Assembly (NCBI GenBank): GCA_037367405.1
Contig: JAZKJV010009788.1
Coordinates: forward strand, 620,001 to 684,000
Direction: 5' to 3'
Length of the DNA stretch: 64,000 bases
From: Ottelia alismoides
Lineage: Eukaryota; Streptophyta; Magnoliopsida; Alismatales; Hydrocharitaceae
In this document: positions 1 through 8,816 of the stretch, in pieces
Numbering within the stretch: the first letter of the stretch is position 1
Layout: every line of letters starts with the position of its first letter
The notes under the pieces: model-generated
Told to the model about the DNA's origin: nothing
Databases searched by the model: none
The model's input: only the letters and a program-made list of their open reading frames with translations
Translations under genes and position numbers: made by a program

Positions 1-990
1 TAGGTGCTCCATGCCCTGATCTTCCACGCCATATTTTATTTTGCATTTTTGCATTTTTTCCTAATTATTAAAAATGAAAAAGAAGCCCTTTTTGTACTGT
101 TTAAAATAGAAAATACAAAAAAATTAGAAAATGTTTTTGAAAAATTCCAAAAAATTATATATGGTATAATTATATATATATTGAGTCTAGAAATTAAAAA
201 ACCCTAAAAATATGAAAAAGAAAAATAAAAAATCAGAAAGCTCCAAAATCCAACAAAAAATAGAAAAATCCTTGAAAAAGCCCAAAAATATATTTTTCTC
301 TTCCAAAATTATCTATATATTATTATTAATATATTAAAATTAATTTGGGTAATTTTGGAGTTTATTTTATATTTTTAAAATCCAAATTATATTCGACTAT
401 TTAATTAGTCCTATATTAGGGACATTTTTGAAATTAAAAATACATAAAAATTATAAATATTCCAGAAAAAATAAAAAATTAGAAAAGTATTAAAAAGCAA
501 AAAAAATTATATCTACATATAATTTAAGTATTTTTTTTTATATATATATGATAGTATTCCTCTCTCTCTCTCTTCTTATATATATATACCTCTTTACATA
601 TATATATACACATATCTATATATTATATAATTAAAAAAAATATAAAATAAAAAAAACAAAATAAAAAATATATAAAATAATAATAATATAAAAAATATAA
701 AAAATGTAAAAACCCAAAACCCACAAAAACAATAATTGGACATGAACAATGGATTGAATAAATACACAACACATACAACCATTCGCCTCCCAGTGTTCGA
801 CCTCTACCTGTACTTACACCTATACACATTTACATGTAGAGTTATAATAAATTTTAACTCCACATTTTTGGATATTCATTGCATACATTGATTGTGGGTT
901 AATTGTTGATCGATCTGGGGATTTCGTCTGAGGTCAACTCAGCGACTGTCTCTCCGCCTTGTGGAAAGATACGACCTTGGAAAATCTCCT
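1..990 (+). repeat. Element B: 5' LTR remnant (3' part only)
   Basis: AT-rich sequence with (TC)n near 560-573 and (TA)n runs. From about 790 it aligns by eye with the last part of the C LTR: a gttcga block, a tgtagagtt block, 'taaattttaactccacat', 'gtgggttaattgttgatc', then 'ctccgccttgtg'. The LTR start lies outside the window. The right edge is not a normal LTR/PBS junction: around 975-995 the sequence passes straight into integrase coding sequence with no primer-binding site. Strong divergence from the matching part of the 3' LTR (23390-23573) indicates an old insertion. The right boundary is uncertain by about 15 bp. Confidence 0.75.
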
Positions 991-994
991 GTCA

Positions 995-1172
995 TCACAT
1001 ACCACCTACAGTCTAATGGCCTGGCTGGATGTACAAACAGGGAGACCAAGACAATTCTTCAGAAGCTTGTATGACCCGACAAGAAGAAATCATCACAATT
1101 GCTTAACTCAGTTCTTTGGGTGTATCATACAACATACAAGTCACCTTTGGGAATGTCTCCCTACCGCCTAGT
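995..1172 (+). pseudogene. Element B integrase fragment, left half
   Basis: In the frame starting at 1000 the sequence reads YHLQSNGLAG, then NRETKTILQKLV, an in-frame TGA, then QLLNSVLWVYHTTYKSPLG. This aligns with the end of the integrase catalytic core of A and C ([15 protein letters not shown] and onward). The third catalytic acidic residue, Glu in LAEVSNRE, is Gly here, so the enzyme is dead even apart from the stop. The reading frame stops at the insertion point of element A (1172) and resumes at 16755 at the same codon. Everything upstream of this part of pol is missing. Confidence 0.85.
1168..1172. repeat. Target-site duplication of element A (left), CTAGT
   Basis: CTAGT lies directly before the 5' LTR of A and occurs again directly after the 3' LTR at 16750-16754. 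Five bases is the usual length for Ty3/Gypsy integrase. The repeat falls within the integrase codons of element B, which proves that A inserted into B. Confidence 0.93.
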
Positions 1173-4023
1173 TGATGAATCCACGATTCATCATCGTAAT
1201 ATCTTGACCTTAGCAAAATCCCCGAGTAAAATCCCAAATAAATGTCCATAAAATACATAAATTAACAAAATGACTCTTGTAAATAAAACACATTAATTAT
1301 TGTATATTAGATTGTACAAAATAAATAACACTAAAAAGCCGCAAAAATAAAGGAGTTTTATACCTGTAAATTGCCTAAAACTTCATTTATTTTTAATAAT
1401 TTCATTTCAACTCCTTTTTACCTAATTCTTTCTCTAAGTTGTTTATAAAAATGTATATAAAAATACAAAAATACAAAACAAATTTCATCTCAAATAAACG
1501 CTCCTAGATCCCAAAGAGAAAAAGCCGTAAAGTCCAACTTCCAAGCTAAATTCCCGCTCCGTATGAACTCCAAATTCACCAAACTCACTTTTAAAGTTCA
1601 AGTTAGAAAATTATCTATCCAACGGAAGTGGTTTCATTAAAATCGGAGCTCATTTGCAAAAGTTGGGTTTTGGGACCTAGATGTACATTGTATACCATGT
1701 ATATATTCATTCTTTCTTTAATTTTTGTTTTATCTTTCTTAATTACTAAAAATACAAAAAAATCATACTTGTGTTGTATTTTAATTGTAGTATTTTATTG
1801 TATTTTTCCGTTGTAAATATCTCTTATTAAAAAGACAAAAAAATTACATATTAGAAAAGTAAAAAAATGTGTACATGGTGTTTTGTATTCACTTGTAAAT
1901 TCACCATTATTTATCTTCTCTTTTTATTTTATTGTATTTAAAGTAGACAACTTTATTTATTTATTTATTTATTATTTAATTTCCATTCTCTACAATAACC
2001 ACCAATTCAACTCCATTATTCCACCATTTTTTCCCAACTTCCCATTCAACTCCATTAATAAATCAACCTCCCATTCAACCCCACCACTTTAATAACCTCT
2101 CATCCCATCTTCTTTATATACATGCCATTCTCCTCATTTTTGCCTTTGATCCATCTTTATGTGAGGAGAGCCTAGTTCCCTGAGTTGAATCGGTGACAGC
2201 GACGCAACCGCGGTCGAGCGACGACGGCCTTCTCTCCGGTGTGATCCGTTGGTTTTTTTGGCCAACATCGCAGCCGCAACCGCGCGCTGCTCGAGCTCAT
2301 CGTGCGCCGGCGATTCGAGCGAAGACCGTGCTCTCACGAGCACTCCATAGGCATCCACATTCATCGTAGGTAATTTTAGTTTATCTGGTTTTTTTTGCAA
2401 ATTTTTTTAGCACAAACATATCATCCCTTCCACCACCACCATCACACCATTTCCCCCCTCATTTGTTTAGTTTATCATCCTCACCATTATCATTTTTTTT
2501 ATCATGTTTAATCCCTGTCTAATCAAAATTATAAAAAAATTTTAAAATCTAAAACAAAAAAAACTTCCCTTTTATTACAGCAGTAAAAAATCAAAAAAAA
2601 ATTAAAAAAAAACAAAAAAAATAATACGGCAGCAGCAGTGGGAGGTTCCCACCGCCGCCGCCCACGGCTCTCACCGCCGGCCTCACCTCCCCACCATCGC
2701 GCGCCGCGCGCCCCCCTCCAGCCACCGGTGCGAGCCGCCCGCGCCGCCCCAGCTCCAAGCGAGCGACGCCGCCGCCCCCCCTCCCGCGGCTCCGCGCCCG
2801 CCCGACGCCCTTCCCCCCAGTTGGGTGCTCCTGCAAGAACGAAGAAGAAGGGTACTTTCATTTTGATTTTTTTTATTGTAAAAATTATGTAAAGTTTTTT
2901 TATAGTTTCAGTAATTACAAACAGGTCCTTGTTAATAGTTTGTATTGTTTAAGTTCATTTCAGTTTTGCACAGAGAACCCTGTCTTTATAGATTAATTTG
3001 GACATCATTTATGCATCATTTTGTGCAATAAAAAATGTTTATATGTTGAGCAACTTATCCTCTGTAATGTGAGTATTTATTTGTATTTTTATGGTAGTTG
3101 GGTAATTAATTAAAAATGGTTAACTGAAACTTTGCATATTTTACCCACTCAGTACTCTTAAATTTATATCTCACACACGGTTGCTCGAAAATTCCAAAAA
3201 AATTATATATGATGCCTTGATATGTGATGAGTTTACTGTCCAAATTTCATCTAAATTGGACTTGTGTTGTGCCTTAAATAAATTGTAGAGTGATTTTAGT
3301 AATCGATTTTTAATTAAATCCACAAATATCTTTTTTGCGAAATTTCACCTCTCCTGGATTGCACATCTAAATATCTTTTTGATATAATTCTCTCTCTGAT
3401 TAATTTGATAAGGTGGATTTACTAAAAATTATTTACTCACTGTCACTCTGTTTTCACTAAAAAATTCATAAAAAATTCATATTTTGTCAAAAAAATTCTA
3501 AAAACATTACTGTAGTCTCCTTGCATGATGCTTTAGTTCCAATAAATTTTTCATAATTTTTACTTACTGTTTGTGTGAGAAATTGCGAAAAACCCATAAA
3601 AAGTGTGCATTTTTAGTTATTGCATTTTAACCCCATAAAATTCCAAAAAAATATGTTTTGTGTTCATCACTGGACTGGGACTTTAGGAAAAATATAATTT
3701 GGCTGAATTTGATTAATTTAACATTAAATTTAATTTGGCTAAGTTGTGTGATTTCTTAGTGTTCTTATTCAGTCGCATTTGCATTTGCTTTGATTTTTTG
3801 CCTTAAAAAAATCTAAAAAATACCACTTGGAAATCTAAAATCTTTATTTTTTGAATTAACCTCAAGTTGTTCCTTTGCCTCCCTGAGTTCGACCCCGGAC
3901 TTGCCTGGGATATAAATTAAGCCGAGGCACTCTTCACGGAGATCTTCTCTCGGTTCTGACCGAATCACTAAGTACACGTGCTACAACGTGACTTAATTAA
4001 ACATCGTATCTAGCGACTCGTCA
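1173..4023 (+). repeat. Element A 5' LTR (2851 bp)
   Basis: Begins TGATGAATCC and ends GACTCGTCA, giving the TG...CA ends of an LTR, and is repeated at 13895-16749. The first 18 bp contain a short inverted repeat (GATGAATC...GATTCATC). Inside are an AT-rich U3-like part with a (TTTA)n tract near 1948-1975, a TATA-like box near 2113, two GC-rich blocks (about 2150-2370 and 2635-2860) separated by AT-rich sequence, then 1.1 kb of AT-rich sequence. The end is set by the PBS two bases downstream. Confidence 0.95.
2113..2121 (+). promoter_or_regulatory. Candidate TATA box in the A LTR
   Basis: TTTATATAC lies about 35 bp before the composition changes from AT-rich to GC-rich, where a plant LTR transcript would be expected to start. 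The same box is kept in the 3' LTR at 14834-14842. It is inferred from sequence and position only. Confidence 0.4.
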
Positions 4024-4025
4024 GA

Positions 4026-4043
4026 TGGCGCCGTTGCCGGGGA
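4026..4043 (+). other. Primer-binding site of element A (tRNA-Asp type)
   Basis: TGGCGCCGTTGCCGGGGA, two bases after the LTR end, is complementary to the 3' end of plant tRNA-Asp including CCA. It primes minus-strand DNA synthesis. Athila elements are known to use tRNA-Asp. Confidence 0.93.
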
Positions 4044-5468
4044 GGCAAACGGCTTAGGGATTAGTTTAAAAATTTGGATTTAGTTTTCCTTTTACTCGGG
4101 TAGTCTGACCCCCGAGCCACTTGTATTTATTCCATTTTTTTTGCAATTATTTCTCTTCATATTTTTGTATATATCTTGTTTTTATCTCTCTAACTTAAAT
4201 ATTATTTTCCTTGCGAGGGCCCGGTGGACTTGGAGTGCATCGGAGGTCGACGGAAGCGACGCGAGTTGACTGTGAAGAGCGAGGAGAACTAGTTTATTTT
4301 TGAGAGAATTTTTGTAAAATTTTGTAATTATTTAGCTTGCTCTTTATAGCGGCTCTTGTTTGAGAGCTCGCGCATGTAAAAAGACTTAGACATTATTTGT
4401 GGTGTGTCGAGCCTGTTTCACTCTCCGGCGAGGGTGGGGCTTGACTTGAGTGGCGAACTTAAGGATTAGGCACACGGTAGTTTAGATTCAAACTTGTTTG
4501 TGCCCATCGTAATTTAGGCCACACATATCTTAAAAGATTCACTTATCTTATAAGATTCATAATGAGACGCACATAGACACGTACTACTTAGCTCAAATTC
4601 AATCAATTCTTCCCCGCTAATAGTATATTGTTTAGGTGCGGTTTTCTCGATCTGCATGCATTTAGTGTAATATTTACAAATTCAGTTTTGCATAATGCAT
4701 GAAGAGTGCTGGGATTCACTGTAAGTATACCTTCTTCTGAGCATGCATCATAGTTTCTCGTTTGCATTCTGATTTCCGATTCCCATCTTGTTTTACAACT
4801 TAAGGTTAAAGGAAATTGGGACTGAACGGTAGACGTGCTTGTGTGTTCACATAAATTTTAAGTGATAACCTAACTCTAAAATTGGGACTGAATTGAGCAG
4901 GTCGATCTAATTAATTGGAATAAAAAGAACCATTGTTCTCGGGTGCAGAAAGCCCTCATTGTTTGTTTAAATTGCAAGTGAGAGAGAGACGACCCTAGGA
5001 TAGAGCCAAGTCTGGATTTCTTACTTACTACTGGTTCTTTCTTTTTAGGCGATTAGCTACTTTTCAGTGAGGATTTACGGGTAGCCGGTAAACGGTCCGG
5101 ACTTCCTTAGCAGAGTGGGAGGTTTAGAGGACGCATTAGTCCTCAAGGAACGGGTAGCCGTATTTTTACGGTCCGTACTTACTCCTATACTGGCTGAAAG
5201 TAGGTCAAACTAGTCGTAAGAACCAGGTCAGTCTGTAGGAAAATACGGGCACCTAACAGCTCGTTAATCTTTCCAAGATTGTATTATCGCCAACTAAAAT
5301 TGACCAGATAAATCGGCCGAACTCTTACGGCCATCATGTGTTGAGTTGGTGAAATTGGGGGTTTGAATTACGTTTGTATTGTGTGAGTTCACTCCGCACA
5401 TTTACGTGCACCGTAGAACTAGTGCCTCATTGATTATCGTGATCTAATCGGTTCTTTTGACATCGAAG
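4044..5468 (+). other. Element A leader between PBS and gag
   Basis: A noncoding leader of about 1.4 kb. It holds a strong splice-donor-like string, CACT|GTAAGT (GTAAGT at 4721-4726), preceded by gctggga. The same arrangement occurs in element C. A second block shared with C, CATGTGTTGAGTTGGTGAA, lies at 5335-5353, about 115 bp before the gag ATG. No supported coding frame was seen. Confidence 0.7.
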
Positions 5469-8400
5469 ATGACTGATTGGGGGGATATTTATTCAGACTT
5501 TGCGAATCTCTCGTTGAACCCTTCAAAAAGTACGTCTTCAAAGGTCCAAGCGCAACTTGGACCAACCTGGACTCATGACCCTCTTGAGCCCAGGATCACT
5601 CACCCTCGGGATGGTTACCCTCAAACCATTCCATTTCTCTCTTCCCACCTCACCGAGGAAGACCGTCGCCTTGGTGAGAATATCGTGATTCATAAATCCT
5701 CTTCTAATAAAGAACACATTGCTGATTCAGGCCATATAGAAGACACGAGTAAAATGCCTCCAAAGAAGAAAGAAGAGGAAGAAGAGAACCATGAAGACTC
5801 GATGAGAAGTATACTAGCCCGATTGGCTGCATCTGAGCAGCAACAAGCATTACTGAGAGCTCAGTTGGGACAGTTAAATGTTGGGGTCCAACTACCAATG
5901 GATGCGGCTTATAACCCTGGACAATATCAAATTCATAACTACTTGAGTCCGGCCAAACCCGAGGTTGATTTTGAGTTGAAGCCGCACTTTCTGAACCTGC
6001 TGCCACATTTTGATGGGAATGCTTCTGAGGAGCCATATGCATTCCTAAGGGACTTTGAGCTCATCTGTGCTAACCTCAAAAATAACAATGTTAGCCAGGA
6101 TTATATTAGGCTCAAAGCCCTTCCATTTGCCTTGGGTGGAAAACCCGATTACTGGGTAAAGAATCTTGGGATCATCGTTACCACTTATGCCCAGTTCAAG
6201 GACCTATTCCTAAAGAAGTTCTACCCGTTGAGTAGAACTAACATGATGAGGACGCGAATTACGAGTTTTTCCCAATTACCCAATGAAGCTTTTTGTGATG
6301 CTTGGGAAAGATTCAAGGACATCCTGCAGAAGTGTCCCTGTCATGGACTAAATGATAACATCTTGGTCCAATCATTTTTCACTGGTCTCAACCCTGAGAT
6401 GCAGGGTTTAGTGAGCGCTGCCTGTGGAGGCAGCTATACATCACGAGGAGCGGATACCGTCTGGAGGGTATTCGAGCAGATGGCTGAAACTAGCCGCTCA
6501 CAGATGGCCAGCAGGGCCTATACACCATCCCCCAGTTCACTCTCATTTGGAGGGGGAAAATCAGCTGTAGTCGATCTTTCTCAGGACGTGATCCCTAGCA
6601 TGGGACTTCTTGCTGACAAGCTTACGGTAGTTGAGAAGATCGACAGGAGGATTGATGAGTTAGACCGGAGCGTCTCCAAACTTCCAAAACAGATGGAGGA
6701 GTTGACTGAGAAGGTATCCAAGATACGGATACCCGCCGTGACTGCACCCGCTGCTCCCATTTACCGAGTTCACCATGTTCAGGAGCAGTTGGTGTCAGGG
6801 CAACCCCAGCCGTGGGAGCAGGACCAATCCTACACCCACTCTTTCCAGCAGCCACCTCCAGCAGTAGAGACAGTCCAGGAGGAGCCTCCACCAGTTTGGG
6901 AGGTGAATGGGATATGGTATACTCAGGACCCTGCCATGCAGGGAAGTACGGGAGACCGACAGACCTATCAGCGTCCCCCGACCTTTCACAACACTGCATT
7001 CACCTCCGCACCACCTCCGTCACAGCAGAGCCCTGGATACCATCCACCCCAGCAGCAGAGGCAGCAGTATCAGCAGTATGGCCGACAGGGCCATTACCAG
7101 ACGGGCCAGCAGGGCCCGCAACCCCAGCAGCAGCAGCAGAGGCATTACACTGGCCAGCAGGGCCAGTCTTCCCGTTCTTCTTCTCAGTCTTATCCACTTC
7201 CTTCATCGTCTAGTCCCGTGGATATTCAGAAGCAGATACTCGACGAGCTACGTTCCTACAGGAATGAGGTTCAGGATTTACGGGTGGATGTCAACCGCCT
7301 GTCTAGATGGCGAGACGAGCAGACTGCACCCTCTACCTCGATCCCAGCCCAAGTTCAGGCTAACCCCAATAGCCTGAACCGTTCTAGTTCTCAGCAGCAC
7401 TTTGGTCAGGTATACTATTCAGCATCTCCTAAATCTGAACATGAGATTCTTTCGTGTGACGAGGCTAACCACATGTCACTCAGGAGCGGAAGGACCGTGG
7501 TCGTACCTGACCGGGCGAGGGACACGAGGAGGGGCATCTCTAGAGCTCTACCTGAGGAGTCTTCAGAGGACGAGGAGGAGAGGCATCATATCTTAGAGTC
7601 CCATCAGCATCATTCGAGGATTTCTACTCAGGGAGCCGAGAGGAGGAGGAGGGCACGTACGCAGCATCGTCAGCATGGATATTCTTCTGAGTCTACGGAG
7701 GACCTTGCATCTCCGGTTGTGGCGGATACCACTCCAGCTTCTATTCCACAACCTGTAGTAGATAGTTTTGATTTCGAGTCCATGTTGCATCACAAAGATT
7801 CATGTATGAAGAACTCTGTTTCCGTTAATGCAAAGAATGATCTTTCAGTTCATGATTCAGATTCTTCATCCTCTGTTTCCTTAGCTTCAATCCCTTTCCC
7901 CCGTGCTCTTACGGCAGGAAAGCGCATCAAAAAGATTCAGAAAGATGACCCCGATATGGCACGGTTTTGTAAAGAAAACATCACAGTTAAGGTGCCATTT
8001 GATGAATATGTGGCTAACCATCCTGCCTTCCAAAAATACCTTAAGGTGAGATGCACACCTAGAAGGGTTAGCAGGAAGAAAGATAACCGAAACATAAAGA
8101 CACATGTCTTATCGGTAGCCACAACCTATTGTCTCAAGAATCAGACTTTGCCAAAGAAAAAGAGAGACATGGGTGCTCATTATGTGGAGAGTCGTATTGA
8201 CGACATTGCGTTTGCACGCACACTCTTAGATAACGGTTCTTCGATCAACTTACTTCCCTTAGACTTATATCAGAAATTGGAGTTGGGACCACTTCGCAAA
8301 TCTAGAGCTTTACTCCAATTTGCAGATCGTTCAATGAAGAGACCTAAGGGAGAAGTGAAGAACATCGTTATCTCGATTGAGGGGCAGAACTATCAGGTGG

Positions 8401-8816
8401 ACTTCACAGTCTTGGACATGGAGACCCCCAACCATTGGAGAGAATCTCAGATCATTCTCGGGCGACCCTTCCTTAGGACCGCAGGCGCAGCTTTCGATTA
8501 TGGTATGGGAATGATGAAGTTCCGTTCTCCAGGCGGAGAAGTGAACCTTGAGATGAAGCAAACCAAGTGTCAGCGACCCGATTCAGAGAGTAGCACAGAG
8601 TACTCATCTTCAGAGGCAGAATGCAGTTTGATTAGCACAGTTGGGATTTGGGGACAGATTCCTTCAGGACAGAGCGAGACCCTTTCATCTGGAGAGGATA
8701 TAGTGCATGACGCAGTTTGCCAGGTGTTGTCTGATCTTGCTAGAGATGCATCAACCTATTCTCATGATGACTTAGAGATCCATCCGGATCTGTCAGTTCC
8801 ATCCTCTTCGGAATAA
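5469..8816 (+). CDS. gag-pro: Element A Gag-protease (1115 aa, ends at an in-frame TAA)
   Basis: I chose the ATG at 5469 (MTDWGDIYSDF) because it is the first ATG in the open frame. Residues about 170-350 form a retrotransposon Gag core (FDGNASEEPYAFLRDFE, then DYWVKNL, FLKKFYPLSR, NEAFCDAWERFKDIL). Residues about 387-420 look like a coiled coil. Residues about 517-573 are rich in Gln encoded by CAG runs. I see no CCHC zinc knuckle. The protease lies near residue 921 (LLDNGSSINLLP), with the flap-side ILGRPFLRT downstream. The active site reads D-N-G rather than the usual D-S/T-G; element C has D-S-G, so A may have lost protease activity. The TAA at 8814-8816 is followed in the same frame by RT, so it looks like a nonsense mutation rather than a natural Gag terminus. 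Confidence 0.9.
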   Translation: MTDWGDIYSDFANLSLNPSKSTSSKVQAQLGPTWTHDPLEPRITHPRDGYPQTIPFLSSHLTEEDRRLGENIVIHKSSSNKEHIADSGHIEDTSKMPPKKKEEEEENHEDSMRSILARLAASEQQQALLRAQLGQLNVGVQLPMDAAYNPGQYQIHNYLSPAKPEVDFELKPHFLNLLPHFDGNASEEPYAFLRDFELICANLKNNNVSQDYIRLKALPFALGGKPDYWVKNLGIIVTTYAQFKDLFLKKFYPLSRTNMMRTRITSFSQLPNEAFCDAWERFKDILQKCPCHGLNDNILVQSFFTGLNPEMQGLVSAACGGSYTSRGADTVWRVFEQMAETSRSQMASRAYTPSPSSLSFGGGKSAVVDLSQDVIPSMGLLADKLTVVEKIDRRIDELDRSVSKLPKQMEELTEKVSKIRIPAVTAPAAPIYRVHHVQEQLVSGQPQPWEQDQSYTHSFQQPPPAVETVQEEPPPVWEVNGIWYTQDPAMQGSTGDRQTYQRPPTFHNTAFTSAPPPSQQSPGYHPPQQQRQQYQQYGRQGHYQTGQQGPQPQQQQQRHYTGQQGQSSRSSSQSYPLPSSSSPVDIQKQILDELRSYRNEVQDLRVDVNRLSRWRDEQTAPSTSIPAQVQANPNSLNRSSSQQHFGQVYYSASPKSEHEILSCDEANHMSLRSGRTVVVPDRARDTRRGISRALPEESSEDEEERHHILESHQHHSRISTQGAERRRRARTQHRQHGYSSESTEDLASPVVADTTPASIPQPVVDSFDFESMLHHKDSCMKNSVSVNAKNDLSVHDSDSSSSVSLASIPFPRALTAGKRIKKIQKDDPDMARFCKENITVKVPFDEYVANHPAFQKYLKVRCTPRRVSRKKDNRNIKTHVLSVATTYCLKNQTLPKKKRDMGAHYVESRIDDIAFARTLLDNGSSINLLPLDLYQKLELGPLRKSRALLQFADRSMKRPKGEVKNIVISIEGQNYQVDFTVLDMETPNHWRESQIILGRPFLRTAGAAFDYGMGMMKFRSPGGEVNLEMKQTKCQRPDSESSTEYSSSEAECSLISTVGIWGQIPSGQSETLSSGEDIVHDAVCQVLSDLARDASTYSHDDLEIHPDLSVPSSSE

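Noticed and set aside
541..610. (TC)n and (TA)n tracts as regulatory sites
   Set aside because: Ordinary microsatellites in an AT-rich LTR, with no conserved position in C.
2638..2892. GC-rich Ala/Pro/Arg-rich frames on both strands in the A LTR (also 15296-15722)
   Set aside because: Low-complexity GCC/CCG sequence open in several frames. The two LTR copies differ by indels that change the frame, so it is not coding.
4026..4043. A tRNA-Asp gene fragment
   Set aside because: Only the 18 bases of a primer-binding site are present, two bases from an LTR end. There is no cloverleaf.
8814..8816. Programmed stop-codon readthrough between Gag-protease and RT in element A
   Set aside because: The stop falls after protease, not between Gag and Pol. 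C copy 2 is open at the matching place, and no conserved readthrough context or downstream hairpin is seen.
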